A stretch of DNA of 64,000 nt. Origin: Leifsonia sp. NPDC080035. GTDB lineage: Bacteria > Actinomycetota > Actinomycetes > Actinomycetales > Microbacteriaceae. Shown here one piece after another: positions 35,072 to 43,764 of this stretch; the stretch's first letter is position 1, and every line of letters starts with the position of its first letter. Under the pieces are notes generated by a model. The model saw nothing but the letters and a program-made list of their open reading frames with translations, was not told the DNA's origin and searched no databases. A program made the translations under genes and the position numbers. The stretch covers positions 3,224,001 through 3,288,000 of the forward strand of contig NZ_CP157390.1 of NCBI RefSeq assembly GCF_040050925.1, written 5' to 3'.

Positions 35072-35225
35072 ACTCGCTCGTGCAGGAGCCCGCGCTCTGC
35101 GGCGCGCCCGGCCCGACGCCACCCTCCACAAACGCACCCCTCCGGCGTACCGTGATCCGCGCGCCTCGATTCCGGTGCGATCCGTCGGGACGGGGGCCGC
35201 AGCACACAATCGAAAAAGGGATGAC

Positions 35226-36737
35226 ATGTCTGAACAACGCAGCAACACTTCCGACACCGATGACGAGCACGTCCCGCAGCCCACGGCCGCGATGAGGCGC
35301 AAGGTCGTCGGGCTCGCGGTCTCCGCGGCGGTCGGCGGCTTCCTGTTCGGGTTCGACTCCTCGGTCATCAACGGGGCCGTCGACTCGATCCAGCACCACT
35401 TCGCGCTGAACGCGTTCGTGACCGGCTTCATCGTGGCGATCGCGCTGCTCGGCTGCGCCGTCGGCGCATTCATCGCCGGCCGTCTCGCCGACCGCTGGGG
35501 CCGCCTGAAGGTGATGCTGCTCGGTGCGGTCATGTTCCTGGTCAGCTCGATCGGGGCCGGACTCGCGTTCTCGGTGTGGGACCTGGGCCTCTGGCGCGTG
35601 ATCGGCGGCCTCGGCATCGGCATCGCCTCGGTCGTGGCGCCCGCCTACATCGCGGAGATCGCCCCGAAGCAGCGTCGCGGCGGACTGGCATCCCTGCAGC
35701 AGCTCGCCATCACGATCGGTATCTTCGTCGCCCTGCTCTCCGACGCGCTGCTCGCCGGCGCCGCCGGTGCCGCGGCCAACCAGCTGTGGCTCGGCCTCGA
35801 GGCCTGGCGCTGGATGTTCCTGGTCGGCGTCATCCCGTCCGTCATCTACGGCATCCTCGCGCTCACCCTGCCCGAGTCGCCGCGCTACCTGCTGGCCAAC
35901 GGACGGCACGACGAGGCCCGCGCCATCTTCTCGACCCTCGTCCCGGAGGAAGACGTCGACCGCCAGGTGCGCGACATCGAGCGCGCCATCGAGGAGGACA
36001 AGGAGGGCGCGAAGGCCACACTGCGCGGCAACCGCTTCGGACTCAAGCCGATCGTCTGGATCGGCATCATCCTCTCCATCTTCCAGCAGTTCGTCGGCAT
36101 CAACGTGATCTTCTACTACTCGACGACGCTGTGGAGAGCCGTCGGCTTCACCGAGAGCAACTCGCTGCTCATCACCGTGATCACCTCGGTGACCAACGTG
36201 GTCGTGACGATCGTCGCCATCCTGCTCGTGGACCGGGTCGGCCGGCGTCCCATCCTGCTGACCGGATCCGTCGGCATGGCGATCTCGCTCGGAGCGATGG
36301 CACTCGCGTTCGCATTCGCCACGAAGCACGACGGCGCCGTCTCCCTCCCGAACCCGTGGGGCCCGATCGCGCTCATCGCGGCCAACGTCTTCGTCGTCTG
36401 CTTCGGCGCGTCCTGGGGCCCGCTGGTCTGGGTGCTGCTCGGCGAGATCTTCCCGACCAAGATCCGCGCAGCCGCTCTCGGTGTCGCCGCGTCCGCACAG
36501 TGGATCGCCAACTTCCTCGTGACGGTGTCGTTCCCGCCCATGAGCGACTTCTCTCTTCCGTTCACGTACGGGATGTACGCCGTGTTCGCCGCGCTGTCGT
36601 TCTTCTTCGTCTTCTTCAAGGTCCCCGAGACCAACGGGATGGCGCTCGAGCACGCCGAGACGCTGTTCGCCAACGCGGGCCGCAGCCGCGGCGTGCAGGT
36701 GCGTTCCACCGGCGACTCGGCGACCCCCGGTACCTGA
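35226..36737 (+). CDS. MFS sugar porter (sugar:proton symporter family)
   Basis: A 503-residue 12-helix transporter of the sugar porter family (XylE/GlcP-like). Diagnostic motifs are FGFDSSVINGAVD in helix 1, GRLADRWGRLKV, the central LPESPRYLL, QQFVGINVIFYYS in helix 7, VDRVGRRPILL and the terminal VPETNG. ATG 35226 follows AAGGGATGAC; the upstream open frame is unlikely to be translated. The sugar cannot be read from the sequence. It is transcribed divergently from the M23 gene. Confidence 0.92.
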   Translation: MSEQRSNTSDTDDEHVPQPTAAMRRKVVGLAVSAAVGGFLFGFDSSVINGAVDSIQHHFALNAFVTGFIVAIALLGCAVGAFIAGRLADRWGRLKVMLLGAVMFLVSSIGAGLAFSVWDLGLWRVIGGLGIGIASVVAPAYIAEIAPKQRRGGLASLQQLAITIGIFVALLSDALLAGAAGAAANQLWLGLEAWRWMFLVGVIPSVIYGILALTLPESPRYLLANGRHDEARAIFSTLVPEEDVDRQVRDIERAIEEDKEGAKATLRGNRFGLKPIVWIGIILSIFQQFVGINVIFYYSTTLWRAVGFTESNSLLITVITSVTNVVVTIVAILLVDRVGRRPILLTGSVGMAISLGAMALAFAFATKHDGAVSLPNPWGPIALIAANVFVVCFGASWGPLVWVLLGEIFPTKIRAAALGVAASAQWIANFLVTVSFPPMSDFSLPFTYGMYAVFAALSFFFVFFKVPETNGMALEHAETLFANAGRSRGVQVRSTGDSATPGT

Positions 36738-36754
36738 TGGGCCGGTCCGCCTGA

Positions 36755-36988
36755 TAAGATCGTCTTCGCACTCCGCTCGTCGGAGTGACTACGCGTGCCC
36801 GGACGCCCTCCCACGAGGGCGGGGCGCTCCTCCACCGGTCTCCCACGATCCTTCACGGTCCTCCGTGCGGGCTCGCGCGAGCGGGGGAGCGCGGGGCACC
36901 AGGAGTGGCGGCCGACCGGCCGTCCCGACAACCGTGAACAGCATCCCGAGCGGCAGCGCCGGGATGCGCAACAGAAGGAGAAACGGCA
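36755..36988 (+). promoter_or_regulatory. rpsB leader region
   Basis: A TAAGAT box (36755-36760) begins a ~230-base leader before rpsB. Two small stems are visible: CACTCCG/CGGAGTG near 36770-36787 and GCCCTC/GAGGGC just after. Leaders of this kind upstream of rpsB are sites of feedback by uS2 in several bacteria; here that is inference. GAAGGAG precedes the ATG. Confidence 0.4.
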
Positions 36989-37894
36989 ATGGCCGTCGTC
37001 ACCATGCGCCAGCTGCTCGACAGCGGCGTCCACTTCGGACACCAGACCCGCCGCTGGAACCCGAAGATGAAGCGCTTCATCCTCACCGAGCGCTCGGGCA
37101 GCTACATCATCGACCTGCAGCAGTCGCTCGCCTACATCGACAAGACGTACGAGTTCGTCCGCGAGACGGTCGCCCACGGCGGCACCATCCTCTTCGTCGG
37201 CACGAAGAAGCAGGCCCAGCAGGCGATCGCCGAGCAGGCGACCCGCGTCGGCCAGCCCTACGTCAACCAGCGCTGGCTCGGTGGTCTGCTGACCAACTTC
37301 CAGACCGTCTCCAAGCGCCTCGCCCGCATGAAGGAGCTCGAGGAGCTCGACTTCGAGGGCACCACCAGCGGCTTCACCAAGAAGGAGCTGCTGATCAAGA
37401 AGCGCGAGCTCGACAAGCTGCACAAGTCGCTCGGCGGCATCCGCAACCTGTCGAAGACCCCGAGCGCCATCTGGGTGGTCGACACCAAGAAGGAGCACCT
37501 CGCGATCGACGAGGCGAAGAAGCTCGGCATCCCCGTGATCGCCATCCTCGACACCAACTGCGACCCCGACGAGGTGCAGTACCCGATCCCGGGCAACGAC
37601 GACGCGATCCGCTCCGTCTCGCTGCTGACCCGCATCGTCGCCGACGCCGCGGCCGACGGGCTCATCCAGCGCCACCAGAAGCCCGAGGAGGGTTCCGAGC
37701 AGGCCGAGCCGCTCGCCGAGTGGGAGCAGGAGCTGCTCGCGCAGCCGACCGAAGAGGTCCAGTCCAGCGCCGAGACCGAGAAGGCGGCCGACGCCGACCT
37801 CGCCGAGGCCAAGGCGGACTCCGCCGAGGTCGTCGCCGAGGGCGAGTCCGACGCGGACGCCGCCGAGGGCGAGTCCGACGCCGAGGCCAAGTAA
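36989..37894 (+). CDS. rpsB: Small ribosomal subunit protein uS2 with an acidic tail
   Basis: A 301-residue uS2. The core (to about residue 235) has MRQLLDSGVHFGHQTRRWNP, FVGTKKQAQQAIAEQA and YVNQRWLGGLLTNF. The last ~65 residues form an acidic Ala/Glu/Asp/Ser tail ending in two GESDA repeats. It is followed after 39 bases by tsf, the universal pairing. Confidence 0.97.
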   Translation: MAVVTMRQLLDSGVHFGHQTRRWNPKMKRFILTERSGSYIIDLQQSLAYIDKTYEFVRETVAHGGTILFVGTKKQAQQAIAEQATRVGQPYVNQRWLGGLLTNFQTVSKRLARMKELEELDFEGTTSGFTKKELLIKKRELDKLHKSLGGIRNLSKTPSAIWVVDTKKEHLAIDEAKKLGIPVIAILDTNCDPDEVQYPIPGNDDAIRSVSLLTRIVADAAADGLIQRHQKPEEGSEQAEPLAEWEQELLAQPTEEVQSSAETEKAADADLAEAKADSAEVVAEGESDADAAEGESDAEAK

Positions 37895-37933
37895 CCACAC
37901 TCATCTTCGAGACAAAAGGTTCCAGTTACGAAC

Positions 37934-38764
37934 ATGGCAAACATCAGCATCGCTGACATCAAGGCCCTGCGCGAGCAGCTCGGCACGGGCATGGTCGACA
38001 CCAAGAAGGCGCTCGAGGAGGCCGGTGGCGACATCGAGAAGGCCACCGAGATCCTGCGCCTGAAGGGTGCGAAGGGCAACGCGAAGCGCGCCGACCGCTC
38101 CACCAGCGAGGGCCTCGTCGCCGCCAAGGAGAACGGCAACGGCACCGCCACCATGATCGAGCTCGCGTGCGAGACCGACTTCGTGGCCAAGGGCGAGAAG
38201 TTCATCGCCCTCGCCGACAAGGTGCTCGACGCGACCGCTGCCGCCGGTGCGAGCACGGTCGAGGAGGCGCTGGCCGCCCCCGCCGGATCGCAGACCGTCG
38301 CCGAGCTCATCGGTGACGAGGCCGCGATCCTCGGCGAGAAGGTCGAGCTGCGTCGCATCGCCGTCGTGAACGGCGAGCACTTCGCGATCTACCTGCACAA
38401 GACCTCCAAGGACCTGCCCCCGCAGGTCGGTGTCGTCGTGGGCTACGCCGGCGACGACGCGGAGACCGCCCGCAGCATCGCGCAGCACATCTCCTTCGCG
38501 AACCCGACCTACCTCACCCGTGAGGACGTCCCGGCCGACGAGGTCGAGAACGAGCGTCGCATCGTCGAGGAGATCTCGCGCAACGAGGGCAAGCCGGAGG
38601 CCGCGCTCCCGAAGATCATCGAGGGTCGCCTCGGCGCCTACTTCAAGCAGGTCGCCCTGCTCGAGCAGGAGTACGCCCGCGACAACAAGCAGACGATCAG
38701 CCAGGTGGTCAAGGACGCGGGCCTCACCGTGTCCGGCTTCGCCCGGTTCAAGGTCGGCGCCTGA
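37934..38764 (+). CDS. tsf: Translation elongation factor Ts
   Basis: A 276-residue guanine-nucleotide exchange factor for EF-Tu. The N-terminal UBA-like segment DIKALREQLGTGMVDTKKAL is canonical, as is TDFVAKGEKFIALAD, the TDFV motif that contacts EF-Tu. The dimerisation/C-terminal part ends DAGLTVSGFARFKVGA. It is terminated by a strong hairpin. Confidence 0.97.
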   Translation: MANISIADIKALREQLGTGMVDTKKALEEAGGDIEKATEILRLKGAKGNAKRADRSTSEGLVAAKENGNGTATMIELACETDFVAKGEKFIALADKVLDATAAAGASTVEEALAAPAGSQTVAELIGDEAAILGEKVELRRIAVVNGEHFAIYLHKTSKDLPPQVGVVVGYAGDDAETARSIAQHISFANPTYLTREDVPADEVENERRIVEEISRNEGKPEAALPKIIEGRLGAYFKQVALLEQEYARDNKQTISQVVKDAGLTVSGFARFKVGA

Positions 38765-38774
38765 TCAAGGCATG

Positions 38775-38814
38775 AAGGAGTCCGGATCGAGTCCACTCGA
38801 TCCGGACTCCTTTT
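38775..38814 (+). terminator. Intrinsic terminator after tsf
   Basis: A perfect 17-bp stem (38775-38791 with 38796-38812) with a TCCA loop runs into TTTT (38811-38814). This is the strongest intrinsic terminator in the window. Confidence 0.92.
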
Positions 38815-38817
38815 CTG

Positions 38818-38838
38818 TGCGTGCCAGCAAGGCACGCA
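38818..38838 (+). other. Second hairpin between tsf and pyrH
   Basis: TGCGTGCC/GGCACGCA form an 8-bp stem with a 5-base loop, directly after the tsf terminator. A TAGGTT box (38840-38845) follows and could drive pyrH, so this stem may be an operator or a backup terminator. Confidence 0.5.
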
Positions 38839-38878
38839 TTAGGTTTGACGAAACGATGAGGGAAGGACTCACACACGC

Positions 38879-39607
38879 ATGTCGGCAGTCAAGCAGCGTT
38901 CATCAAACCCCCGCCGCAGGGTCCTTCTGAAACTCTCCGGCGAGGCGTTCGGGGCCGGCCAACTCGGGGTGAATCCCGACGTCGTCAGCAGCATCGCCCG
39001 TGAGATCGCCCAGGCGGCGGAGGACGTCGAGATCGCGATCGTCGTCGGCGGTGGCAACTTCTTCCGCGGGGCCGAGCTCTCGCAGCGCGGCATGGACCGC
39101 GGCCGGGCGGACTACATGGGGATGCTCGGCACCGTCATGAACTCGCTCGCGCTGCAGGACTTCCTGGAGCAGGCGGGCGCGGAGACGCGCGTGCAGTCCG
39201 CCATCGCCATGACCCAGGTCGCTGAGCCGTACATCCCGCGCCGTGCGGAGCGGCACCTGGAGAAGGGCCGCGTCGTCATCTTCGGCGCCGGCGCGGGACT
39301 CCCGTACTTCTCGACGGACACGGTCGCGGCGCAGCGCGCGCTGGAGATCAGCGCGGACGTCGTGCTGGTCGCCAAGAACGGCGTCGACGGGATGTACGAC
39401 GACGACCCGCGCACCAACCCCGACGCCCGCAAGATCGACCACATCAGCCACCAGGACGCGCTCAAGCAGAACCTCAAGGCGGTCGACTCCACGGCGCTCA
39501 GCCTGTGCATGGACAACGGCATGCCGATGCGCATCTTCGGCATCGAGCCGGCGGGCAACGTGACCGCGGCGCTGCTCGGCGCCGAGATCGGCACCCTGCT
39601 CGGCTGA
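38879..39607 (+). CDS. pyrH: UMP kinase
   Basis: A 242-residue amino-acid-kinase-fold enzyme converting UMP to UDP. Motifs are RVLLKLSGEAFGAGQ, VVGGGNFFRGAEL, the nucleotide loop FGAGAGLPYFSTDT and AKNGVDGMYDDDPR. A polar N-terminal extension of ~13 residues precedes the fold. SD GGAAGGA lies upstream. Usually regulated allosterically by GTP and UTP (family knowledge). Confidence 0.96.
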   Translation: MSAVKQRSSNPRRRVLLKLSGEAFGAGQLGVNPDVVSSIAREIAQAAEDVEIAIVVGGGNFFRGAELSQRGMDRGRADYMGMLGTVMNSLALQDFLEQAGAETRVQSAIAMTQVAEPYIPRRAERHLEKGRVVIFGAGAGLPYFSTDTVAAQRALEISADVVLVAKNGVDGMYDDDPRTNPDARKIDHISHQDALKQNLKAVDSTALSLCMDNGMPMRIFGIEPAGNVTAALLGAEIGTLLG

Positions 39608-39681
39608 GCCGCCGCGTGCACCGGCCCGGGCGGCGCGGGGCTCTAGACTAGACAACGATTCACCGATCTGAAGGAGAAACC

Positions 39682-40236
39682 GTGATCGCGGATGTGATTT
39701 CCGACGCTCGAGCGCGTATGACCAAGACCGTCGACGCGGCGAGGGACGACTTCGGCACCGTGAGCGCGGGCCGCGCCAATCCCGCACTCTTCCAGAAGGT
39801 GCTCGTCGACTACTACGGCTCGCCGACGCCGCTGGCCCAGCTGGCCGGCCTGCAGAACCCGGAGGCGCGCGTCCTGCTCGTCACGCCGTACGACAAGTCG
39901 GCGCTCAAGGAGATCGAGAAGGCGATCGTCAACATGCCGAGCCTCTCGGCGAACGTCGGCAACGACGGGGAGATCGTGCGCGTCACGCTGCCAGAGCTCA
40001 CCGAGGACCGCCGCAAGGAGTTCGTCAAGATCGTCCGCGGCAAGGGCGAGGACGCGAAGGTCGCCATCCGCAACATCCGCCGCAAGGCCAAGGACGACCT
40101 GGACGCGCTGAAGGGGGAGGTCGGGGACGACGAGGTGGCGCGCGCCGAGAAGGAGCTCGAGTCGCTCACGCGCACGCACGTCGACGCCATCGACGAGGCT
40201 CTCAAGCGCAAGGAAGCCGAACTCCTCGAGGTCTAG
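39682..40236 (+). CDS. frr: Ribosome recycling factor
   Basis: A 184-residue factor that splits post-termination ribosomes with EF-G. The family motifs GRANPALFQKVLVDYYGS and VTPYDKSALKEIEKAI are intact, as is the C-terminal RTHVDAIDEALKRKEAELLEV. GTG start behind AAGGAGAAACC. A TAGACT box near 39647 could start the frr-cdsA transcript. The stop is immediately followed by the cdsA ATG with no gap. Confidence 0.97.
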   Translation: MIADVISDARARMTKTVDAARDDFGTVSAGRANPALFQKVLVDYYGSPTPLAQLAGLQNPEARVLLVTPYDKSALKEIEKAIVNMPSLSANVGNDGEIVRVTLPELTEDRRKEFVKIVRGKGEDAKVAIRNIRRKAKDDLDALKGEVGDDEVARAEKELESLTRTHVDAIDEALKRKEAELLEV

Positions 40237-41235
40237 ATGAGCGAGGGGAGCAGCGGGGGCGGCCCTCGCACGCCGGCATCGGGGAAACGGGTGGGATCCC
40301 ACTCGCGCGCGGAGATCCGCGCGCAGGTGCAGGCGACGAGAGCGGACTTCGAGCGCCAGGTGCTCGCCCGCAAAGCGCAGCTCGATGCGACGAACGAGAA
40401 GATCGAGGCCCGGACCGGGCGCAACCTCATCCTGGCGATCCTGATCGGCGTCGGCGTCGGCGTGCTCGTCGTGCTCAGCCTGATCTTCGTCAAGGAGCTC
40501 TTCCTGCTTCTGGGGGCGGGGCTGGCCGGCTTCGCGGCGTTCGAGCTCACCCAGGCCTTCCGGGCCGCAGCACGACGCGTGCCGCGCATCCCGACGGTCG
40601 TCGCGGCCGTCGCCGTCGTGCCGGCGACGTTCTTCTTCCACGCCGGCGGGCAGCTGATCTCGCTGTCGGCGGGCGTCGTGCTCGTCGTGGTCTGGCGCCT
40701 CGTCGAGGAGCTCGCGCAGCCTGCCCGCAGACGCGGCCCGTCCGCGCTCGGCAGGGACCTCACGTGGGGCGTCCTCGTGCAGATGTACGTCTCGCTGCTC
40801 GCCAGCTTCGCGATCCTGCTGCTGGCGGAGGACGGCGGGGAGTGGTGGGTGCTCGGCTTCGTCATCGTCGTCATCGCCGTCGACACCGGCGCGTACGCCA
40901 GCGGCCTGTCCTGGGGCAAGCATCCGATGGCGCCCACCATCAGCCCCAAGAAGACCTGGGAGGGCTTCGGCGGCGCCGCGGTGGCCGCGATCGTCGCGGG
41001 TGTGCTGATCTCCGTGTTCATGATCGGGATGCCGTGGTGGTTCGGGATCGTGTTCGGTGTCGTCACCCTGCTGACGGCCACCGCGGGCGACCTGGCGGAG
41101 TCGCTCATCAAGCGGGATCTCGGCATCAAGGACATGAGCTCGTGGCTGCCCGGCCATGGTGGCTTCCTCGACCGGCTCGACTCCATCCTCCCCTCGGCGG
41201 CGGCCACCTACGTGCTGTTCCTCATCTTCTCCTGA
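40237..41235 (+). CDS. cdsA: Phosphatidate cytidylyltransferase
   Basis: A 332-residue membrane enzyme making CDP-diacylglycerol, precursor of phosphatidylglycerol and phosphatidylinositol. A hydrophilic N-terminal ~60 residues with a short coiled coil precede about eight membrane helices. The CdsA signature is complete near the C-terminus: SLIKRDLGIKDMSSWLPGHG with the following GFLDRLDS. Directly abuts frr, so translation is probably coupled. Confidence 0.94.
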   Translation: MSEGSSGGGPRTPASGKRVGSHSRAEIRAQVQATRADFERQVLARKAQLDATNEKIEARTGRNLILAILIGVGVGVLVVLSLIFVKELFLLLGAGLAGFAAFELTQAFRAAARRVPRIPTVVAAVAVVPATFFFHAGGQLISLSAGVVLVVVWRLVEELAQPARRRGPSALGRDLTWGVLVQMYVSLLASFAILLLAEDGGEWWVLGFVIVVIAVDTGAYASGLSWGKHPMAPTISPKKTWEGFGGAAVAAIVAGVLISVFMIGMPWWFGIVFGVVTLLTATAGDLAESLIKRDLGIKDMSSWLPGHGGFLDRLDSILPSAAATYVLFLIFS

Positions 41236-41247
41236 CACAATGGCGTT

Positions 41248-41796
41248 GTGAGCACCTTCCCGCGGAGCCCCAAGTCCACGCTCGGTTACGACGTCGACGA
41301 GGTGGACGAGTTCCTGAAGTCAGCGCGTACGGCCTACGACGACGACGGCGCGTCCGCGACGACGATCACGGCGGCGGACATCCGGCGCACCGCCTTCTCG
41401 ATGGCGAAGGGCGGCTACTCCACGCAGCACGTCGACGCCGCGCTGGAGCGCCTCGAGGACGCCTTCGCCGCCCGTGAGAGCGAGGCGGCGCGCCAGGCGA
41501 AGGGGGACGCCGCCTGGTACGAGGAGGCGCGCACGACGGCGCAGGCGATCCTCGACCGGCTCGAGCGGCCCGCGGGCCAGCGGTTCCAGCGCGTCAGCCT
41601 GCTCACCCTCGGTTACAACCGCCAGGACGTCGACCGGTTCGCCGGACGTCTCGTGCGCTACTTCCAGGACGGCCGTCCGATGAGCGTCGAGGAGGTGCGC
41701 ACGGTCACCTTCCGCGAGCAGCGCGGAGGCTACCGGGAGGCGCAGGTCGACCTGCTGCTGGACAGTGTGACGGACGTGATGCTCGCGGTCCGATGA
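41248..41796 (+). CDS. Small protein with two DivIVA-like N-terminal modules
   Basis: A 182-residue protein. The first half has LGYDVDEVDEFLKSARTAY and the second LGYNRQDVDRFAGRLVRYF, two copies of the DivIVA-type GY-x-x-x-x-VD module. Each is paired with a R(R/T)xxFxxxxGGY segment (RRTAFSMAKGGYSTQHVD; RTVTFREQRGGYREAQVD). A short helical linker lies between. It lacks the long coiled coil of DivIVA itself, so it could be an adaptor or antagonist at cell poles; that is inference. GTG start with CACAAT six bases upstream, suggesting a leaderless message. Confidence 0.82.
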   Translation: MSTFPRSPKSTLGYDVDEVDEFLKSARTAYDDDGASATTITAADIRRTAFSMAKGGYSTQHVDAALERLEDAFAARESEAARQAKGDAAWYEEARTTAQAILDRLERPAGQRFQRVSLLTLGYNRQDVDRFAGRLVRYFQDGRPMSVEEVRTVTFREQRGGYREAQVDLLLDSVTDVMLAVR

Positions 41797-41828
41797 CCTG
41801 GCGGTTCCCTGAGTGCGGGCGCGGATTC

Positions 41829-41857
41829 TTGGAAACCCGCGAAATGTTCGTTATGGT
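41829..41857 (+). promoter_or_regulatory. Promoter of the transglycosylase-like gene
   Basis: TTGGAA (41829-41834) and TATGGT (41852-41857) with the ideal 17-base spacer, the clearest -35/-10 pair in the window. The predicted transcript would begin near the GTG at 41867. Confidence 0.65.
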
Positions 41858-41866
41858 TCTGTGATC

Positions 41867-42607
41867 GTGGGTAGACGAGCAACAGCAGAGATGATTCCGC
41901 TGGCCCCGGCCAACCCGGTCGGAGTCGCGTTCAAGCGGCCCCGGCGTCCGCACATCCGTTCGCGCGCCGCCGTTTGGGGCTTCGCATTCACCGCAGCCGT
42001 GGGCTTCGCGCTGGTGAACGTGGTCGACCCGTACTCCGGGTCCGCGGCGACGCCGGCGTACGCAGACACGATGCAGGACATCCAGACCACCTCCCGCTAT
42101 GGCACCGCGCCGGTGCAGAGCCTCACGGCTCCCGACGGGTCGGCCGCGACGGTCACGCGCGAAGCGGTGAGCGTCAAGGAGAAGCCGAAGCCCAAGCCGA
42201 CGCCGACCCCCACCCCGACGCCCACGGAGTCGTCGGACAGCTCCTCCGGCAGCGCGTCCTCCGACAGCGCCGACAGCGGCGCCCCCGCGGCCGGTACGCC
42301 GGACCCGGGCTCGGCTCAGGCCATCGCCTACCAGATGCTCCAGGAGCGCGGGATGGGCGACGACCAGTACAACTGCCTGGTCTCGCTCTGGAACCGCGAG
42401 TCCGGCTGGAACGTGTACGCGTACAACGCCGGCAGCGGCGCCTACGGCATCCCGCAGGCGCTCCCCGGCAGCAAGATGGCGTCGGCCGGCCCGGACTGGC
42501 AGAACAGCGCGAGCACGCAGATCAACTGGGGCCTCGGCTACATCACCGGTCGCTACGGCACGCCGTGCGGCGCCTGGTCTCACTCGGAGTCCTCCGGCTG
42601 GTACTGA
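41867..42607 (+). CDS. Secreted lytic transglycosylase-like protein
   Basis: A 246-residue exported protein. One N-terminal hydrophobic segment ends near PAYADTMQ, a likely signal peptide or anchor, followed by a Pro/Thr/Ser/Lys linker with KPKPTPTPTPTPTES. The C-terminal domain resembles a soluble lytic transglycosylase fragment, with catalytic Glu about E178 in LWNRESGWNVYAYN and the partner segment GAYGIPQALPGSKMAS. Two cysteines (YNCLV, TPCGAW) may pair. The start is placed at GTG 41867 from the promoter position; GTG 41861 and ATG 41891 are alternatives. Confidence 0.85.
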   Translation: MGRRATAEMIPLAPANPVGVAFKRPRRPHIRSRAAVWGFAFTAAVGFALVNVVDPYSGSAATPAYADTMQDIQTTSRYGTAPVQSLTAPDGSAATVTREAVSVKEKPKPKPTPTPTPTPTESSDSSSGSASSDSADSGAPAAGTPDPGSAQAIAYQMLQERGMGDDQYNCLVSLWNRESGWNVYAYNAGSGAYGIPQALPGSKMASAGPDWQNSASTQINWGLGYITGRYGTPCGAWSHSESSGWY

Positions 42608-42626
42608 TCCTCCAGTGTGCCTGCCC

Positions 42627-42665
42627 GGTACGTGTCGACCATGCTCGTGCGGGGTCGGTCGTACC
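42627..42665 (+). other. Imperfect hairpin before the zinc-ribbon-like gene
   Basis: GGTACG and CGTACC (42627-42632, 42660-42665) bracket an imperfect inner stem CGACC/GGTCG. It may terminate the upstream transcript, though no T-run follows. Confidence 0.4.
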
Positions 42666-42688
42666 GTGAGCGCACCGTCGGCCCCTCG

Positions 42689-42694
42689 TAGACT
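42689..42694 (+). promoter_or_regulatory. Leaderless-type -10 box
   Basis: TAGACT ends six bases before the ATG at 42701; GGAG in the spacer could also serve as a ribosome site. Confidence 0.4.
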
Positions 42695-42700
42695 GGAGTC

Positions 42701-43000
42701 ATGCCGCGCAGCAATCGTCCCCGCTCTCGCCAGGGTGGCCGCGGGGACGAGGAGGAGAACGGCCTCGACCGGCTCCTGTCCGGTTGGCGGCGCACCGAGG
42801 TGCGCCGTGGCATCGAATGGAATGTGCAGCCCGTCTCGTCGCTGCAGGCGCAGAAGAGCTACGTCTGTCCCGGTTGCGGCCGGGAGATCGCGCCGGGAGT
42901 GTCCCACCTCGTCGCGTGGCGGGCGGACGGCGTGCTCGGCGACGCGGCGGACCTGGCGGCCAGGCGGCATTGGCACGAGTCGTGCTGGCGGATCTCGTGA
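42701..43000 (+). CDS. Small zinc-ribbon-like actinobacterial protein
   Basis: A 99-residue basic protein with an Arg-rich N-terminus (MPRSNRPRSRQGGRG). Conserved-looking potential metal ligands are CPGCGREIAPGVSHLVAW and the C-terminal RRHWHESCWRIS, so a Cys/Cys/His/Cys zinc site is plausible. Homologous short proteins are common in actinobacteria, often under misleading ATP/GTP-binding labels; no P-loop is visible here. It probably co-transcribes with the hydrolase 26 bases downstream. Function unknown. Confidence 0.75.
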   Translation: MPRSNRPRSRQGGRGDEEENGLDRLLSGWRRTEVRRGIEWNVQPVSSLQAQKSYVCPGCGREIAPGVSHLVAWRADGVLGDAADLAARRHWHESCWRIS

Positions 43001-43026
43001 CCGGGACCGCGCGTGAAGGAGAGAGT

Positions 43027-43755
43027 GTGACCACCGGACCCATCGAGATCCGCGGCGGCGTCGAGCTGCCCGCGCGCCGCGAGGACATCGAGCTGCACAC
43101 CCGCGACGGGCTGACGCTCGTCGGTGAGCTGGCCAGCCCGCTGGAGCGTGAGCCGGTCGCGACCCTCGTCACGCTGCACCCGCTGCCGACCGGCGGTGGG
43201 TTCATGGACTCGCACATCCTGCGGAAGGCGGCGGCCCGCCTCCCCGCCCTGGCGGACATCGCCGTGCTGCGCTTCAACACCCGCGGCACGTCGTCGCCGC
43301 GCGGCCGCAGCCAGGGCGAGTTCGGCCACGGTGTCGACGAGAAGTACGACGTGGAGGCCGCGATGGCGTTCGTCGCCGAGCGCGGTCTGCCGCATCCCTG
43401 GCTGCTCGGCTGGTCGTTCGGTACCGAGCTGGCGCTGATGTACGGGCGCGAGTGCCCGGTCGACGGGGTCATCCTGCTCTCGCCGCCGCTGCACAGGGCG
43501 AAGCCGGAGCACCTGAGCGCGTGGGCGGGGGACTCCCGCCCGATCGTCGCCCTGATCCCGGAGCACGACGACTACCTGCGGCCGGCGGAGGCGGCGGAGC
43601 GGTTCCGGCCGCTGCCGCAGATCCAGCTCGTCGACGTGGCGGGCGGCAAGCACCTGTGGGTGGGGGAGAACCAGACCCGGCGCGTGCTCGACGAGATCGT
43701 CGAGCGCCTCAACCCCGCCGCGGCCCCGCTGCCGACCCAGTGGCCTGCCGGCTGA
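43027..43755 (+). CDS. Alpha/beta hydrolase
   Basis: A 242-residue serine-hydrolase-fold protein. The nucleophile is S130 in LLGWSFGTELALMYG. The acid and His lie in IPEHDDYLRPAEAA and VAGGKHLWVGE, so the triad appears complete. HPLPTGGGFMDSHI at the oxyanion strand is typical of the dienelactone-hydrolase-like or DUF-type alpha/beta hydrolases that act on unknown esters. GTG start behind AAGGAGAGA. Convergent with the AI-2E permease nine bases away. Confidence 0.88.
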   Translation: MTTGPIEIRGGVELPARREDIELHTRDGLTLVGELASPLEREPVATLVTLHPLPTGGGFMDSHILRKAAARLPALADIAVLRFNTRGTSSPRGRSQGEFGHGVDEKYDVEAAMAFVAERGLPHPWLLGWSFGTELALMYGRECPVDGVILLSPPLHRAKPEHLSAWAGDSRPIVALIPEHDDYLRPAEAAERFRPLPQIQLVDVAGGKHLWVGENQTRRVLDEIVERLNPAAAPLPTQWPAG

Positions 43756-43764
43756 GCGGACCTG

